A DNA stretch of 64,000 nt from Methylocystaceae bacterium. Lineage in GTDB: Bacteria; Pseudomonadota; Alphaproteobacteria; Rhodospirillales; Terasakiellaceae. The position numbers and the translations under genes are program-made. The notes under the pieces are model-generated. The model saw only the letters and a list, made by a program, of their open reading frames with translations. It was not told the DNA's origin and did no database searches. Positions 8,541-17,240 of this stretch are shown here, one piece after another (within the stretch, counting starts at the first letter, position 1; each line of letters begins with the position of its first letter). The stretch lies in the NCBI GenBank assembly GCA_013373205.1, contig JABXIG010000011.1:62001-126000 (forward strand), written 5' to 3'.

Positions 8541-8948
8541 ATGGCAGTGAAACTGAAACAGCTTATGAAAGCCGGGCGCGCTGATATATCAGCTGTGCTG
8601 TTGATTGCTTTCCTGTTCCAGCTTTTAATGCCCATTGTCGTGCTCGCGGGTGAACGATCCGCGGATAGTGATTTCGAAACAGCGCTGCGTGCGAGTATTT
8701 GTCGCGTTTTTGTTGATGCAGACACCTCCCAAAGCCCCGATCAGCCTGCCCAAACCGATGGTTTTGTATGCGAATCGTGTGTGCTTTGTGCGAGCGCAGC
8801 CATATTGGATAACGACCTCCTTCCCGAAGTCGTCACTGCCAACCCACTAGCCGGGCTCCCCCAGTCCATAGAAGGGGTGGATCAAAGACAGGTCGCTTTT
8901 TCTTTAAAAGCCAGACCGTCCGCCCCGCGCGCCCCACCATACATTTAA
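8541..8948 (+). CDS. Small membrane-anchored or exported CxxCxxC protein, DUF2946-like
   Basis: A 135-residue protein with a hydrophobic N-terminal segment (about residues 18-36, VLLIAFLFQLLMPIVVLAG) and a CESCVLCASA motif near residue 76, followed by a C-terminal tail rich in Ala, Pro and Arg (RPSAPRAPPYI). This layout fits the DUF2946 family, short proteins with a CxxC motif that often sit beside TonB-dependent copper receptors, as here. Metal handling at the membrane is an inference; no biochemical role is established. It precedes the receptor by about 160 bases containing inverted repeats. Confidence 0.6.
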   Translation: MAVKLKQLMKAGRADISAVLLIAFLFQLLMPIVVLAGERSADSDFETALRASICRVFVDADTSQSPDQPAQTDGFVCESCVLCASAAILDNDLLPEVVTANPLAGLPQSIEGVDQRQVAFSLKARPSAPRAPPYI

Positions 8949-8964
8949 GCTCTCCTCCCTCATT

Positions 8965-9073
8965 GGTGGAAGGGCCTTATTTATTGCCACCTCTTTAAGG
9001 TGCTTTCATCATTGAGAAAGCACGAGAAAAGAGGAAAGCGTTGCCTTATGCGCGCCTCCCTTTTCTCGTGCTT
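8965..9073 (+). promoter_or_regulatory. Leader with mutually exclusive hairpins before the TonB receptor
   Basis: Three inverted repeats lie between the small CxxCxxC gene and the receptor. GGTGG (8965-8969) can pair with CCACC (8987-8991). GTGCTTTC (9000-9007) can pair with GAAAGCAC (9016-9023). A perfect 14-bp pair joins 9018-9031 with 9060-9073. The second and third share bases 9018-9023 and so cannot form together. The loop of the large hairpin exposes a GAGG followed six bases later by an in-frame TTG at 9041. This is the layout of an attenuator or translational switch; the T-rich tail after the big stem is weak. Confidence 0.55.
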
Positions 9074-9109
9074 AATTTTCAAAAGATTTTTCTGAATATA
9101 TCCGAGTTT

Positions 9110-11185
9110 ATGAATATGAAACGTAACACGCTGTTATGGGCAACGGCTTTGTGTAGCTGTATGCCTGCAATCCCTTCTTTTGCAAATGATGTTCCGGTCT
9201 TGCCCGAAGTGGTGAGTGAAGGCGAAGCACCTGAAGCCAGCCGATTGATCCTTAATTTCGAAGATGAAGTTAACATCCCGGCACGCGATGGCGGTGATTT
9301 GTTGAAATCCTTACCCGGCGTATCGGGTAGCCGTATGGGCAGCCATGGTGTCGATCCCTTTATTCGGGGTCAGAAGCAAACCCAGATTAATATTATTGAT
9401 GATGGGGTGACGGTCATTGGGGGGTGCCCTAACCGTATGGACCCGCCGTCGGCCTTTTTATCTTTGGAAGGCAATGACGAACTGATTGTGGAAAAAGGCT
9501 ATAGTTCGGTTGAGCATGGCGCAGGTGGTTGTGGCGGTACGGTCATGACACGGCGCAACGCCCCAACGTTTGAAGAAGGTCGCACAACGAAATTTTCTGC
9601 AGGCGGCGGTTATGATAGCAACGGGGATGCCCGTGATGTTTATGTAAAAGGGTCGTTTTCTTTTGAAAACGGCGGATATGTTCGCGCCAATATTGAAAAG
9701 AAAATGTCGCGTTCTTATGAAGATGGGAATGGCAAGGATGTGCGCTCTGGCTTTAAAAACCATGGTGGACGTTTTGATGTGGGCTTTAACCCAACTGATG
9801 AAACAAGCATGACCTTTGGTGTTCAGATCGATGATACGTCTGATGCATTGTTTGCCGGTGCTGGTATGGATGCGCCGGAATCTACATTGATGGCTTTACG
9901 AAGCAAGGTGGATCAAAAAGTTGATTTTGGTGTGTTTAACCAGTTAACGGCTTCGGCTTATGTCAGTCAAGTTGAACATACCATGGATAACTACTCATTG
10001 CGTGATCGTGCTTTGGCGATGGGTATGTTGACCGAATCTGATACTCAGGTCCTTGGGGCAAAGCTTTCTTTGGAAGGCACAGGGTTGCTTGCGGGCGTTG
10101 ATATGAAAATCGCCAGTCAGGATGCCTTGCGCTATATGGGGGCACAAACCAACATTTATGCGGCGGGCAATGAACATGCCTATATGTGGCCGGGGGTACG
10201 AACTGACCAATTTGGCCTATTTGGTGAAAAAGAATATCAACTGGCAGAAACGTCCAAAGTGAAAGTGGGCTTGCGTTATGATTACATCGGAGTAGATGCC
10301 GGAAAGGCTGAAACAATTTCGTCACGCACAAACCGTTCGGCCAGTGATGTTTATCAGATGTATTACGGCAAGCGTTGGGATAATAAATCCGAACACAACT
10401 TTGGTGGTCTTGTCCGTTTCGATCAGGATATCACCAAGGATTGGGGGCTAAACCTGTCTCTGTCTCGTGTCGTGCGCACGGCTGATGCGACAGAACGCAC
10501 TATGGCGGGCGATCATGCTACAGCTTCGCTTCGTTGGGTCGGTAATCCGGATATTGACCCGGAACAACATCATCAAATCGAATTGGGAACAGTTGTTCAG
10601 AAAGAAACTTGGGATATGTCGGGTTCTGTTTTTTATAACAAAGTCAGCGATTATATCCTTCGTGACAAGGCGCGCGGACAGGATGGTGTCTTGTTATCTG
10701 ATAATGCCACTATTTACCGTAACGTAGATGCGACGTTGATGGGGGCAGAATTTGCCAGTCATTTGGATGTGAACGAAAATATCGGCTTCGGTTTCAATGC
10801 GGCATACACCTATGGTGAAAATGACGAAGATAATCGGGCGCTGGCTCAAATCGCCCCGTTGGAAATCGGTGCAAGCACTGAATATACCACTGCGGACTGG
10901 ATGGCTGGTCTTCAAATGCGTGCGGCGGCGAAACAGACCCGCGCGGATATCGAAGCCGGAAATAACAGCGGTCAGGATTCAGGTGAGACAGGTGGATATG
11001 CTGTCTTTGATATCTACGGCAAAATCTGGGCGTTTGAACCGTTTGATGTCGCCTTGGGCGTCACTAACGTCTTTGATAAAACCTACGCCAACCACTTGAA
11101 TCGGGCCAGCAGCTTTGACAATGAAGTGTCACAGGTGAATGAACCGGGTCGTTCATTCTTCATTCGGGTCAATGCAGACTTCTAG
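9110..11185 (+). CDS. TonB-dependent receptor, copper type (OprC/NosA-like)
   Basis: An outer-membrane receptor of about 691 residues that would import a metal using TonB energy. A signal peptide (MKRNTLLWATALCSCMPAIPSFA) is followed by a plug domain with GGDLLKSLPGVSGSRMG, DPFIRGQ and GGCPNRMDPPSAF; the CPNRMDPP stretch is diagnostic of the TonB-dependent copper receptor family (OprC, NosA). The C-terminus ends in FFIRVNADF, a normal barrel end with terminal Phe. The ATG at 9110 (or 9116) fits the signal peptide. A TTG at 9041 has a better ribosome site and is in frame, so a longer leader is possible. It overlaps the tonB-like gene by 14 bases. Confidence 0.87.
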   Translation: MNMKRNTLLWATALCSCMPAIPSFANDVPVLPEVVSEGEAPEASRLILNFEDEVNIPARDGGDLLKSLPGVSGSRMGSHGVDPFIRGQKQTQINIIDDGVTVIGGCPNRMDPPSAFLSLEGNDELIVEKGYSSVEHGAGGCGGTVMTRRNAPTFEEGRTTKFSAGGGYDSNGDARDVYVKGSFSFENGGYVRANIEKKMSRSYEDGNGKDVRSGFKNHGGRFDVGFNPTDETSMTFGVQIDDTSDALFAGAGMDAPESTLMALRSKVDQKVDFGVFNQLTASAYVSQVEHTMDNYSLRDRALAMGMLTESDTQVLGAKLSLEGTGLLAGVDMKIASQDALRYMGAQTNIYAAGNEHAYMWPGVRTDQFGLFGEKEYQLAETSKVKVGLRYDYIGVDAGKAETISSRTNRSASDVYQMYYGKRWDNKSEHNFGGLVRFDQDITKDWGLNLSLSRVVRTADATERTMAGDHATASLRWVGNPDIDPEQHHQIELGTVVQKETWDMSGSVFYNKVSDYILRDKARGQDGVLLSDNATIYRNVDATLMGAEFASHLDVNENIGFGFNAAYTYGENDEDNRALAQIAPLEIGASTEYTTADWMAGLQMRAAAKQTRADIEAGNNSGQDSGETGGYAVFDIYGKIWAFEPFDVALGVTNVFDKTYANHLNRASSFDNEVSQVNEPGRSFFIRVNADF

Positions 11186-11942
11186 TTTTGATCCGCATAT
11201 GATGAGGACGGTGGGGCTGTCAGTCGACCTTCCCGCCGTCCATCGCCTGAGCTTTGCTTTAGGCGCATTGGCTTTGCATGGCCTTTTGTTATTATTTTTC
11301 CTGTTGAATATTGATGGTGAAGCGGGGCTGGCAGATGTCGTTCAGCCAGAAGCTGAAGAAATAGTTTTTTTTGTGGAAACTGTGGTCCCGCAAGTGATTG
11401 AAGAAAAGGTGATTGAGCCGGAAGTGGAAGAAGAAATCTATGAAGAAGTGCTTGAAGATACGGTCGAGGAAGAACAAGCAGAAGTCATAGAAGAAGCCCC
11501 TGAAAAAATTGAAAAACCACAACCGCCCAAACCACGGATTGTTGTTCAAAGACCAACACCAAAACCGGCTATCCCAAAACCTGTTCAAACACTTGTTCAG
11601 AAGCCGGTACAAAAAATAAGTCTTGCCCGGCAGGTCAAATCGGCCAAACCGGGTTTTGTAAAACCCAGTTTTCCGGCCTATTTAAAAAACCCACCACCGA
11701 ACTACCCAAAAAATGCAAGAAAACGGCACATGGAAGGCGTGACGCAGTTGTGGGTGCAAATCAGTGAAAAAGGTTTGGTCCTCAGTCTGAAAGTCCATAA
11801 GTCTTCGGGTCATTCACGTTTAGATCAGGAAGCCGTAAAAGCCGTAAGAACATGGCGTTTTATACCTGCCAAAAAACAGGGCTACCCCGTTATCGGTGAA
11901 GTGATTGTCCCTATTCGGTTTAAGTTAAAAACAGAAACATAA
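11172..11942 (+). CDS. tonB: TonB family energy-transducing protein
   Basis: A protein of about 256 residues that would couple the proton-motive force to outer-membrane receptors. A single membrane segment lies near residues 26-46 (ALGALALHGLLLLFFLL), followed by a very acidic Glu/Val-rich stretch and a Pro/Lys-rich spacer (PKPRIVVQRPTPKPAIPKP) that spans the periplasm. The C-terminal domain has PNYPKNARKRHMEGVTQLWVQISEKG and LDQEAVKAVRTWRFIPA, matching the TonB C-terminal fold. Its start overlaps the receptor's last codons, so the two are translated together and TonB is probably dedicated to it. No ExbB/ExbD genes are nearby. ATGs at 11139 and 11199 are alternative starts. Confidence 0.87.
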   Translation: MQTSSFDPHMMRTVGLSVDLPAVHRLSFALGALALHGLLLLFFLLNIDGEAGLADVVQPEAEEIVFFVETVVPQVIEEKVIEPEVEEEIYEEVLEDTVEEEQAEVIEEAPEKIEKPQPPKPRIVVQRPTPKPAIPKPVQTLVQKPVQKISLARQVKSAKPGFVKPSFPAYLKNPPPNYPKNARKRHMEGVTQLWVQISEKGLVLSLKVHKSSGHSRLDQEAVKAVRTWRFIPAKKQGYPVIGEVIVPIRFKLKTET

Positions 11943-11952
11943 AACGAAAAAA

Positions 11953-11974
11953 CACACCATCTTTAGACAGTGTG
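11953..11974. terminator. Bidirectional terminator between tonB and the outer-membrane protein gene
   Basis: CACAC (11953-11957) pairs with GTGTG (11970-11974) and an inner TCT/AGA extends the stem. The flanks carry an A-run on the left and TTTT on the right, suiting two convergent genes. Confidence 0.6.
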
Positions 11975-11999
11975 CTTTTGCGCGTTTATTAAGGCTTTC

Positions 12000-12614
12000 T
12001 TAGAAGCGATAGTTGATGCCAGCAGACAGGACATTAACATCGGCACTGCCAAGGACGTAGTGTTCATATTCTGCCCGCAGGTTAAGTCCACCAATAATTG
12101 TCAGTTCAGCCCCGGCACCTACAACAGCATCAAAGCCGCTTTCATTGTCGTCAGCACTCGTTGTGGCAGAGTTGAGGCTTGCATCTACATCCCAGCGATG
12201 AAGGCCACCTTTCACAAAAGGACGAACGGCCCCCATTTTATATCCAAGCGTCCCGGACAGGCCAAAACTTTGGCCACTGATTGAAATGTCGGCGTTTTGG
12301 TTGAAAGTATAGTTTGTTCCATCGATGGAAAAGGTTGAACCATTATTCCCTGATAAACTTGCTTCCCCAAAATTGATGTAATGGATTTCAGCACCTAAGT
12401 ATTTGTTAAATTGAAGGCCACCATAGACTTTGTAAGAAATATCTTCTTCATCTAGGGTGGCTGTCCCTTCTGTGATCCCTGTATCTGTCGAACTACGACC
12501 AACGGATCCACCAAGATAGAATAATTCAGCCCCTCGTTTGGTTTTATAATCTCCTGCGAAGCTGACGGATGAGGCCATTACTAAAGCCGTCGTCAGGAGG
12601 AATGTTTTTTTCAT
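12000..12614 (-). CDS. Outer-membrane beta-barrel protein
   Basis: A 204-residue protein with a clear signal peptide (MKKTFLLTTALVMASSVSFA, cleavage before GDYK). The mature part is rich in Gly and alternating aromatic/polar residues, with strands such as AELFYLGGSVGRSS, ISYKVYGGLQFNKYLGAEIHYI, GTLGYKMGAVRPFVKGG and a final NVLSAGINYRF ending in Phe. This is the pattern of an eight-stranded OmpA-like/OMP_b-brl barrel. It is expected in the outer membrane; no specific ligand or role can be named. It is transcribed toward tonB from its own promoter region at about 12620-12700. Confidence 0.82.
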   Translation of the reverse strand: MKKTFLLTTALVMASSVSFAGDYKTKRGAELFYLGGSVGRSSTDTGITEGTATLDEEDISYKVYGGLQFNKYLGAEIHYINFGEASLSGNNGSTFSIDGTNYTFNQNADISISGQSFGLSGTLGYKMGAVRPFVKGGLHRWDVDASLNSATTSADDNESGFDAVVGAGAELTIIGGLNLRAEYEHYVLGSADVNVLSAGINYRF

Positions 12615-12767
12615 TACCGATCCTTAAGTTATTATATGCACACTTATACTAATGATTTCATTCTTAAGAGGAATTTATCAAGAAAACCTTAACGGGTAAA
12701 CTTTAACATTATTCAAATTTTTGAATTCTTGCGCTTTTAGATAAACTCGGTCATTGTCAGCCGCGTT

Positions 12768-15269
12768 ATGCAAATCGATACTTCTTCACGGGCGCGCATT
12801 TCAGCTGTGCTCGGTCCCACCAATACAGGTAAAACCTATCTCGCGCTGGAACGGATGATGGGTCATGCGACGGGCATGATCGGTTTTCCGTTGCGATTGC
12901 TCGCGCGTGAAAATTATGATCGGGTGGTGGCCGTTAAAGGGGCTGCGCAAGTGGCCTTGATTACCGGCGAAGAAAAGATCATTCCGCCGCACGCGCGCTA
13001 TTTCCTTTGCACGGTTGAATCCATGCCGCTGGAACGCGATGTCGAATTTATTGCCATTGATGAAATCCAGCTTTGTGGTGATCCAGATCGCGGTCATATC
13101 TTTACTGATCGATTGCTGAATGCACGTGGTCGTAGCGAAACCATGTTTATGGGATCGCGCACCATCGCCCCTTTGATCCGCCAGTTGGTCGATGAGGTGG
13201 AATTTGAAGAACGGCCGCGCTTTTCCAATCTGACTTACACCGGGTCCAAAAAAATCACGCGTCTGCCCAATCGGTCGGCCATCGTGGCGTTTTCCGCCTC
13301 CGAAGTTTACGCCATTGCGGAATTGATCCGCCGACAAAAGGGTGGGGCGGCGGTTGTGTTGGGGGCGCTCAGTCCACGTACGCGCAATTCGCAAGTGGAA
13401 CTTTATCAAGCCGGTGAGGTGGATTATATCGTGGCGACCGATGCCATCGGCATGGGCTTGAATATGGATGTGGATCATGTTGCCTTTGCCGCTTTATCCA
13501 AATTTGATGGTCGCCAGATGCGCGGGCTCACCCCGTCCGAAACCGCACAAATTGCAGGGCGTGCCGGACGATATATGCGCGATGGGACCTTTGGGGTCAC
13601 GGGGGATTGCCCGGATATGGATCCGGAAGTGGTGGATCGTCTGGAAGCACATGAATTTGAAACGATTGAGCAGATTTACTGGCGAAATTCACGCATTCGT
13701 TTCACCAATCTTGAAACATTGCAGATGGATTTACGCGCAGGCCCACAAAGCCGCAATTTGGTCCGCCCTCGCCTGCCGGAAGACGAAATTACGTTGGATT
13801 TTCTGGTGAAAAATCAGGATATCACAGCCCAAGCGAGCCACCCCAAACGGGTCAAACTGCTGTGGGATGTGTGTCAAATCCCGGATTTTGCAAAGACCAT
13901 GTCCGACAGCCACCCGCGTTTACTCGGGCAGCTTTATCTGCATCTATGTAGCCATAAAAATATTCTGCCGACCGATTGGGTGGCAGGCCATGTGCAGCGA
14001 CTGGATCGCACGGATGGCGATATCGATACACTGACGCAACGTTTGGCGGGTATTCGCACATGGACCTATATTTCTCAACGGGGACAATGGTTGCGAGATC
14101 CAAACCATTGGCAGGATGTGACGCGTGGGATTGAAGATAAGATATCTGATGCGCTGCATGAACAATTAACCAAACGCTTTGTGGATCGACGCACCTCGAC
14201 TTTAATGAAAAAACTGAAAGACCGCGAAGATTTGATGGCCGGGGTGACAAAATCCGGGGACGTTTTGGTGGAAGGGCACTTTGTCGGGCGCTTGGCAGGG
14301 TTTCATTTCGCCGCAGACGAAACCGATAACCCTCATGCCAAGCGGGCAGTCAACTCTGCGGCGCTGAAAGCGTTAAGACAGGAAATGGATCGCCGTGTCA
14401 GCTTGTTTGAAGATGAAAAGGACGATGTTTTTTCTTTGCGCGATGATGGGTATATTCTGTGGCGATCACATGCCTGTGGTCGCTTGTTTAAAGGCAATGA
14501 CCTGCTGCACCCAAGATTGGAAACCTTAAACTTCGATTTAATTGATGAACCGTTGCGCCTGCGGGTCAAGGCACGATTGCAACGCTGGTTGGACAGGACG
14601 GTTCAATCCTTGCTGGCACCGCTTTTCAAATTGGAAAAAGCGGACGTGAGCGGCACGGCACGCGGGATTGCCTTTCAGGTGCGCGAAGGGTTGGGGTCCT
14701 TGGCACGTAAAGACGTAGCCGACCTAATCGAGGGGGTAAGCCATAAAGAGCGCAAGATATTGCGCAAATGTGGCCTGACCTTTGGGCGCGAAAGCCTTTA
14801 TTGTCCGAAATTGCTAAAAGCGGCCGCCGTAAAACTGCGTGCGGACCTGTGGGTGATTTATAACAGTCCGGAGATCACGCCCGCCTTTCCGGCAAATGGT
14901 GTGACGTCTTTTGCCTATAAACAGGGGATGCCAAACGGATTTTATGAAACGATTGGCTATCGTCGTTTTGATCAATTGTGCCTGCGCCATGATATGATTG
15001 AACGCATCGCTGAACTTGCTTGGGAGCGAACAAAAAAGAATAAGGCGCCCGTTGATGGGGATTTTGTCTCGCTCGCTGGATGTTCTAACGTTCAGATGGG
15101 CGAGATTTTGAAACGGTTGGGCTATTTTGTTGAGAAAAAGGACGAGGCGCTTTTCGTTGGACGTAAGAAACACCATATAAAGAAAAAGGCGGCATCATCC
15201 AAAAGGGTACGAAAACCGAAGGTCGCCCCGGATTCACCGTTTGCCAAACTGAAACACTGGAACAAATGA
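12768..15269 (+). CDS. SUV3-type RNA/DNA helicase
   Basis: An 833-residue superfamily 2 helicase of the alphaproteobacterial group related to mitochondrial SUV3. Motif I is GPTNTGKT at residues 16-23, motif II is IDEIQLCGD (about 97-105), and the second RecA domain has VATDAIGMGLNMDVDHVAF and the motif VI stretch QIAGRAGRY. The mitochondrial relative unwinds RNA for degradation; the bacterial role is less certain. The ATG at 12768 leaves motif I 15 residues from the start, normal for this group. Lys-rich residues end the protein. The stop codon overlaps the start of the S4-domain gene (ATGA), a conserved pairing that suggests a joint RNA-related function. Confidence 0.88.
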   Translation: MQIDTSSRARISAVLGPTNTGKTYLALERMMGHATGMIGFPLRLLARENYDRVVAVKGAAQVALITGEEKIIPPHARYFLCTVESMPLERDVEFIAIDEIQLCGDPDRGHIFTDRLLNARGRSETMFMGSRTIAPLIRQLVDEVEFEERPRFSNLTYTGSKKITRLPNRSAIVAFSASEVYAIAELIRRQKGGAAVVLGALSPRTRNSQVELYQAGEVDYIVATDAIGMGLNMDVDHVAFAALSKFDGRQMRGLTPSETAQIAGRAGRYMRDGTFGVTGDCPDMDPEVVDRLEAHEFETIEQIYWRNSRIRFTNLETLQMDLRAGPQSRNLVRPRLPEDEITLDFLVKNQDITAQASHPKRVKLLWDVCQIPDFAKTMSDSHPRLLGQLYLHLCSHKNILPTDWVAGHVQRLDRTDGDIDTLTQRLAGIRTWTYISQRGQWLRDPNHWQDVTRGIEDKISDALHEQLTKRFVDRRTSTLMKKLKDREDLMAGVTKSGDVLVEGHFVGRLAGFHFAADETDNPHAKRAVNSAALKALRQEMDRRVSLFEDEKDDVFSLRDDGYILWRSHACGRLFKGNDLLHPRLETLNFDLIDEPLRLRVKARLQRWLDRTVQSLLAPLFKLEKADVSGTARGIAFQVREGLGSLARKDVADLIEGVSHKERKILRKCGLTFGRESLYCPKLLKAAAVKLRADLWVIYNSPEITPAFPANGVTSFAYKQGMPNGFYETIGYRRFDQLCLRHDMIERIAELAWERTKKNKAPVDGDFVSLAGCSNVQMGEILKRLGYFVEKKDEALFVGRKKHHIKKKAASSKRVRKPKVAPDSPFAKLKHWNK

Positions 15270-15646
15270 GCGAAACACTACGTATTGATAAATGGCTGTG
15301 GCACGCCCGCTTCTTTAAAAGCCGCACATTGGCAGCCAAGTTTGTACAATCCGGCAAGGTTCGGGTGAATGGCAGCGCCATTTCCAAAGCCCATGTGGCC
15401 TTAAAATCCGAAGACGTGCTGACCTTCCCACTCGGGCCGCATATCCGCTTGATCCGTGTTATTGCCATGGGGGAACGCCGTGGTCCTGCACCCGAAGCGC
15501 GCACATTGTACGAAGACCTAGACCCCCCGCAACCAAAACCAAAGAAGCCTAAGGACCCTATTGTTGCCGAACGCGATCCCGGCACAGGCCGCCCGACCAA
15601 ACGAGAGCGTCGCAAGATGGATCAATGGTTGGAAGATGCGCAGTAA
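15266..15646 (+). CDS. S4-domain RNA-binding protein, Hsp15-like
   Basis: A 126-residue protein starting MSETLRIDKWLWHARFFKSRTLAAKFVQSGKVRVNG, a textbook S4 RNA-binding domain (about residues 4-65) as in Hsp15 (HslR), which binds stalled 50S subunits carrying nascent chains. The C-terminus is basic and Pro-rich (PQPKPKKPKDP and TGRPTKRERRKMDQW). It starts within the stop codon of the SUV3 helicase gene, so expression is coupled. A ribosome-recycling or RNA-handling role is inferred from the family. Confidence 0.88.
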   Translation: MSETLRIDKWLWHARFFKSRTLAAKFVQSGKVRVNGSAISKAHVALKSEDVLTFPLGPHIRLIRVIAMGERRGPAPEARTLYEDLDPPQPKPKKPKDPIVAERDPGTGRPTKRERRKMDQWLEDAQ

Positions 15647-15859
15647 TCAGGGATCAATAGTCTCATCCTTATCCCGATTGTGCTTTTTTCTAAGGTAAAG
15701 CGCGCCAACGATGACGAGGATCCAGATGCTGATGCCGAAGAGACCGAGTCGTGCGTCGGGGTCTTTTTCGATGACGAACATGGAAAAAGCAATGCCGAGC
15801 AGGAAAATGATGATGCCAAAGACCACCATGTCCGCTTTAAATTCGGGTCGTTTCTTCAT
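15647..15859 (-). CDS. Small two-helix membrane protein, unknown function
   Basis: A 70-residue protein with a basic start (MKKRPEFKAD), two hydrophobic segments (about residues 11-29, VVFGIIIFLLGIAFSMFVI, and 37-56, LGLFGISIWILVIVGALYL), and a charged C-terminal tail (RKKHNRDKDETIDP). The opposite-strand frame over the same bases is highly acidic and lacks a fold signature, so the minus-strand frame is preferred. The gene ends one base after the S4 gene's stop and lies downstream of the DUF938 methyltransferase on the same strand, 17 bases away. I do not recognise a family. Confidence 0.6.
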   Translation of the reverse strand: MKKRPEFKADMVVFGIIIFLLGIAFSMFVIEKDPDARLGLFGISIWILVIVGALYLRKKHNRDKDETIDP

Positions 15860-15876
15860 AATTCATTGATATACAT

Positions 15877-16476
15877 TTATTCTAAATGAAAGACCAAGGA
15901 AAAATTATTGGCGGGCATCTCCACAATTTGGGAAAGAATCAGCCCGTTCTTTCGGGCTTCGGCTTCGACATCTTCCATATGGCGCACACCAAAACGCGCG
16001 TCTTTTTCTTTAAGCCAGCCCTCAAAACTCACGTTGGATGGTGCTGTGTGTTGCCCGTTTCTTTGATAGGGGCCATAAAGATAGAGAAAGCCGTTTTCCT
16101 TTAACAAGCTTCCTGCTTTTTTCATCAGTCCCACGGTTGCTTCCCACGGGCTGATATGGACCATATTGATACAGAGGATACCATCCATCATGGGCAGGTT
16201 CCATTCTTCTTGCGTTGTATCAAGCTGGCGGGGTGGTTGAATGTTGGTTAATCCAGTGTGATGTGTCCAGGCCTGAATGCTGTTTAGACAGTCTGCTTCA
16301 AGGTCACTGGGGTAAAAGGTGATTCCCTTATGTTTTTCAGCGAAATGGACGATATGCTCACCACTACCACTGGCAATTTCCAGGCAATGTCCTTCGGGCG
16401 GAAAAATATTTTCCAGCACAGTTAAAATTGCGTCGCAATTTCTTTTTGTAGCGGGGTAGAATAGTCGTTTATCCAT
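15877..16476 (-). CDS. DUF938 family SAM-dependent methyltransferase
   Basis: A 199-residue protein beginning MDKRLFYPATKRNCDAILTVL, then LEIASGSGEHIVHFA (SAM-binding motif I, about residues 33-47), GILCINMVHISPWEAT, and LYGPYQRNGQHTAPSN, which are hallmarks of the DUF938 family of class I methyltransferase fold. The substrate is unknown. No catalytic motif is missing. The upstream gap to fdxA holds its promoter; the small membrane protein gene follows it. Confidence 0.85.
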   Translation of the reverse strand: MDKRLFYPATKRNCDAILTVLENIFPPEGHCLEIASGSGEHIVHFAEKHKGITFYPSDLEADCLNSIQAWTHHTGLTNIQPPRQLDTTQEEWNLPMMDGILCINMVHISPWEATVGLMKKAGSLLKENGFLYLYGPYQRNGQHTAPSNVSFEGWLKEKDARFGVRHMEDVEAEARKNGLILSQIVEMPANNFSLVFHLE

Positions 16477-16742
16477 CTAATTAAATCCTTCCTTTTCAAT
16501 AAGATAGAACGAACTAGGGATGGTTACAAGGTTTGTAATAGATCTAAGTCGCAATAGCGGTAAAAAATATGCAATAACCATAATATTCATATGGTTGCTG
16601 TCCTTATAAGATTGTGCTAACTCAAAGCCATTGGTGGGGAAAGCAAGTTGTTTTCCTGACAGGTTATTATTAACGATTCGCCTTTTGTGGTGACCGATTC
16701 GCGGCCATATATGCGAAGGCATTCAAAAAAACGGAGATTCAG

Positions 16743-17078
16743 ATGACCTACGTTGTCGTGGAAAACTGTATTAAATGTAAATACACTGACTGTGTCGAGG
16801 TCTGCCCGGTCGATTGCTTCTATGAAGGTGAAAACTTTCTAGTCATTAACCCGGACGAATGTATCGATTGTGGTGTATGTGAGCCGGAATGTCCTGCCGA
16901 GGCAATCCTGCCTGATACCGAGGACGGTATTGAAAAATGGCTGGAAATTAACCAGAAATACGCTGAAGTCTGGCCTAACATTACAGCCAAAAAAGACCCG
17001 ATGGATGGGGCTGACGACCAAAACGGTAAGTCCGGCAAAGAAGCCGATCTTTCCGAAGCACCGGGTGCAGGCGATTAA
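16743..17078 (+). CDS. fdxA: 7Fe ferredoxin FdxA ([3Fe-4S][4Fe-4S])
   Basis: A 111-residue cytoplasmic electron carrier. It starts [29 protein letters not shown]; the first cluster region has Cys 9, 17 and 21 pattern typical of a 3Fe cluster plus C-terminal [16 protein letters not shown] for the 4Fe cluster. The C-terminal extension ([13 protein letters not shown] and an Asp/Gly-rich tail) is normal for alphaproteobacterial FdxA. The ATG at 16743 has GGAG about 6 bases upstream. A terminator follows at 17114. Upstream (16477-16742) is AT-rich with no gene I can support. Confidence 0.94.
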   Translation: MTYVVVENCIKCKYTDCVEVCPVDCFYEGENFLVINPDECIDCGVCEPECPAEAILPDTEDGIEKWLEINQKYAEVWPNITAKKDPMDGADDQNGKSGKEADLSEAPGAGD

Positions 17079-17113
17079 GCTTTAACCTGCTGCATTGCAA
17101 AAGAAATTAAGGG

Positions 17114-17150
17114 ACCTGCTTTCCTGCCGTCTTGGGAAAGCGGGTTTCTG
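17114..17150 (+). terminator. Terminator after fdxA
   Basis: An 11-bp stem with one wobble (17114-17124 with 17135-17145) and a 10-base loop, followed by TTTCTG. Confidence 0.75.
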
Positions 17151-17211
17151 TCATGTTTTTGTAACTTAGGTCTGTATTTTAAGACCAACTTGTGTTATAC
17201 ACTAATACAGT

Positions 17212-17238
17212 AGCCGGTTCCATGCGGGGCCGGTTTTT
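17212..17238 (+). terminator. Second stem-loop plus T-run downstream of fdxA
   Basis: A 10-bp stem with three wobble pairs (17212-17221 with 17226-17235), a 4-base loop and T5. It has the form of a rho-independent terminator, yet fdxA already has one 65 bases earlier, so it may end a separate short transcript. Confidence 0.6.
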
Positions 17239-17240
17239 GA

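Noticed and set aside
15680-15889. Plus-strand 69-residue acidic frame over the small membrane protein
   Set aside because: It is the shadow of a two-helix membrane protein on the other strand; the opposite frame has the sensible membrane pattern.
16477-16722. 81-residue minus-strand frame between the DUF938 gene and fdxA
   Set aside because: No signal, domain or ribosome site, and its start overlaps the region where the fdxA promoter should lie.
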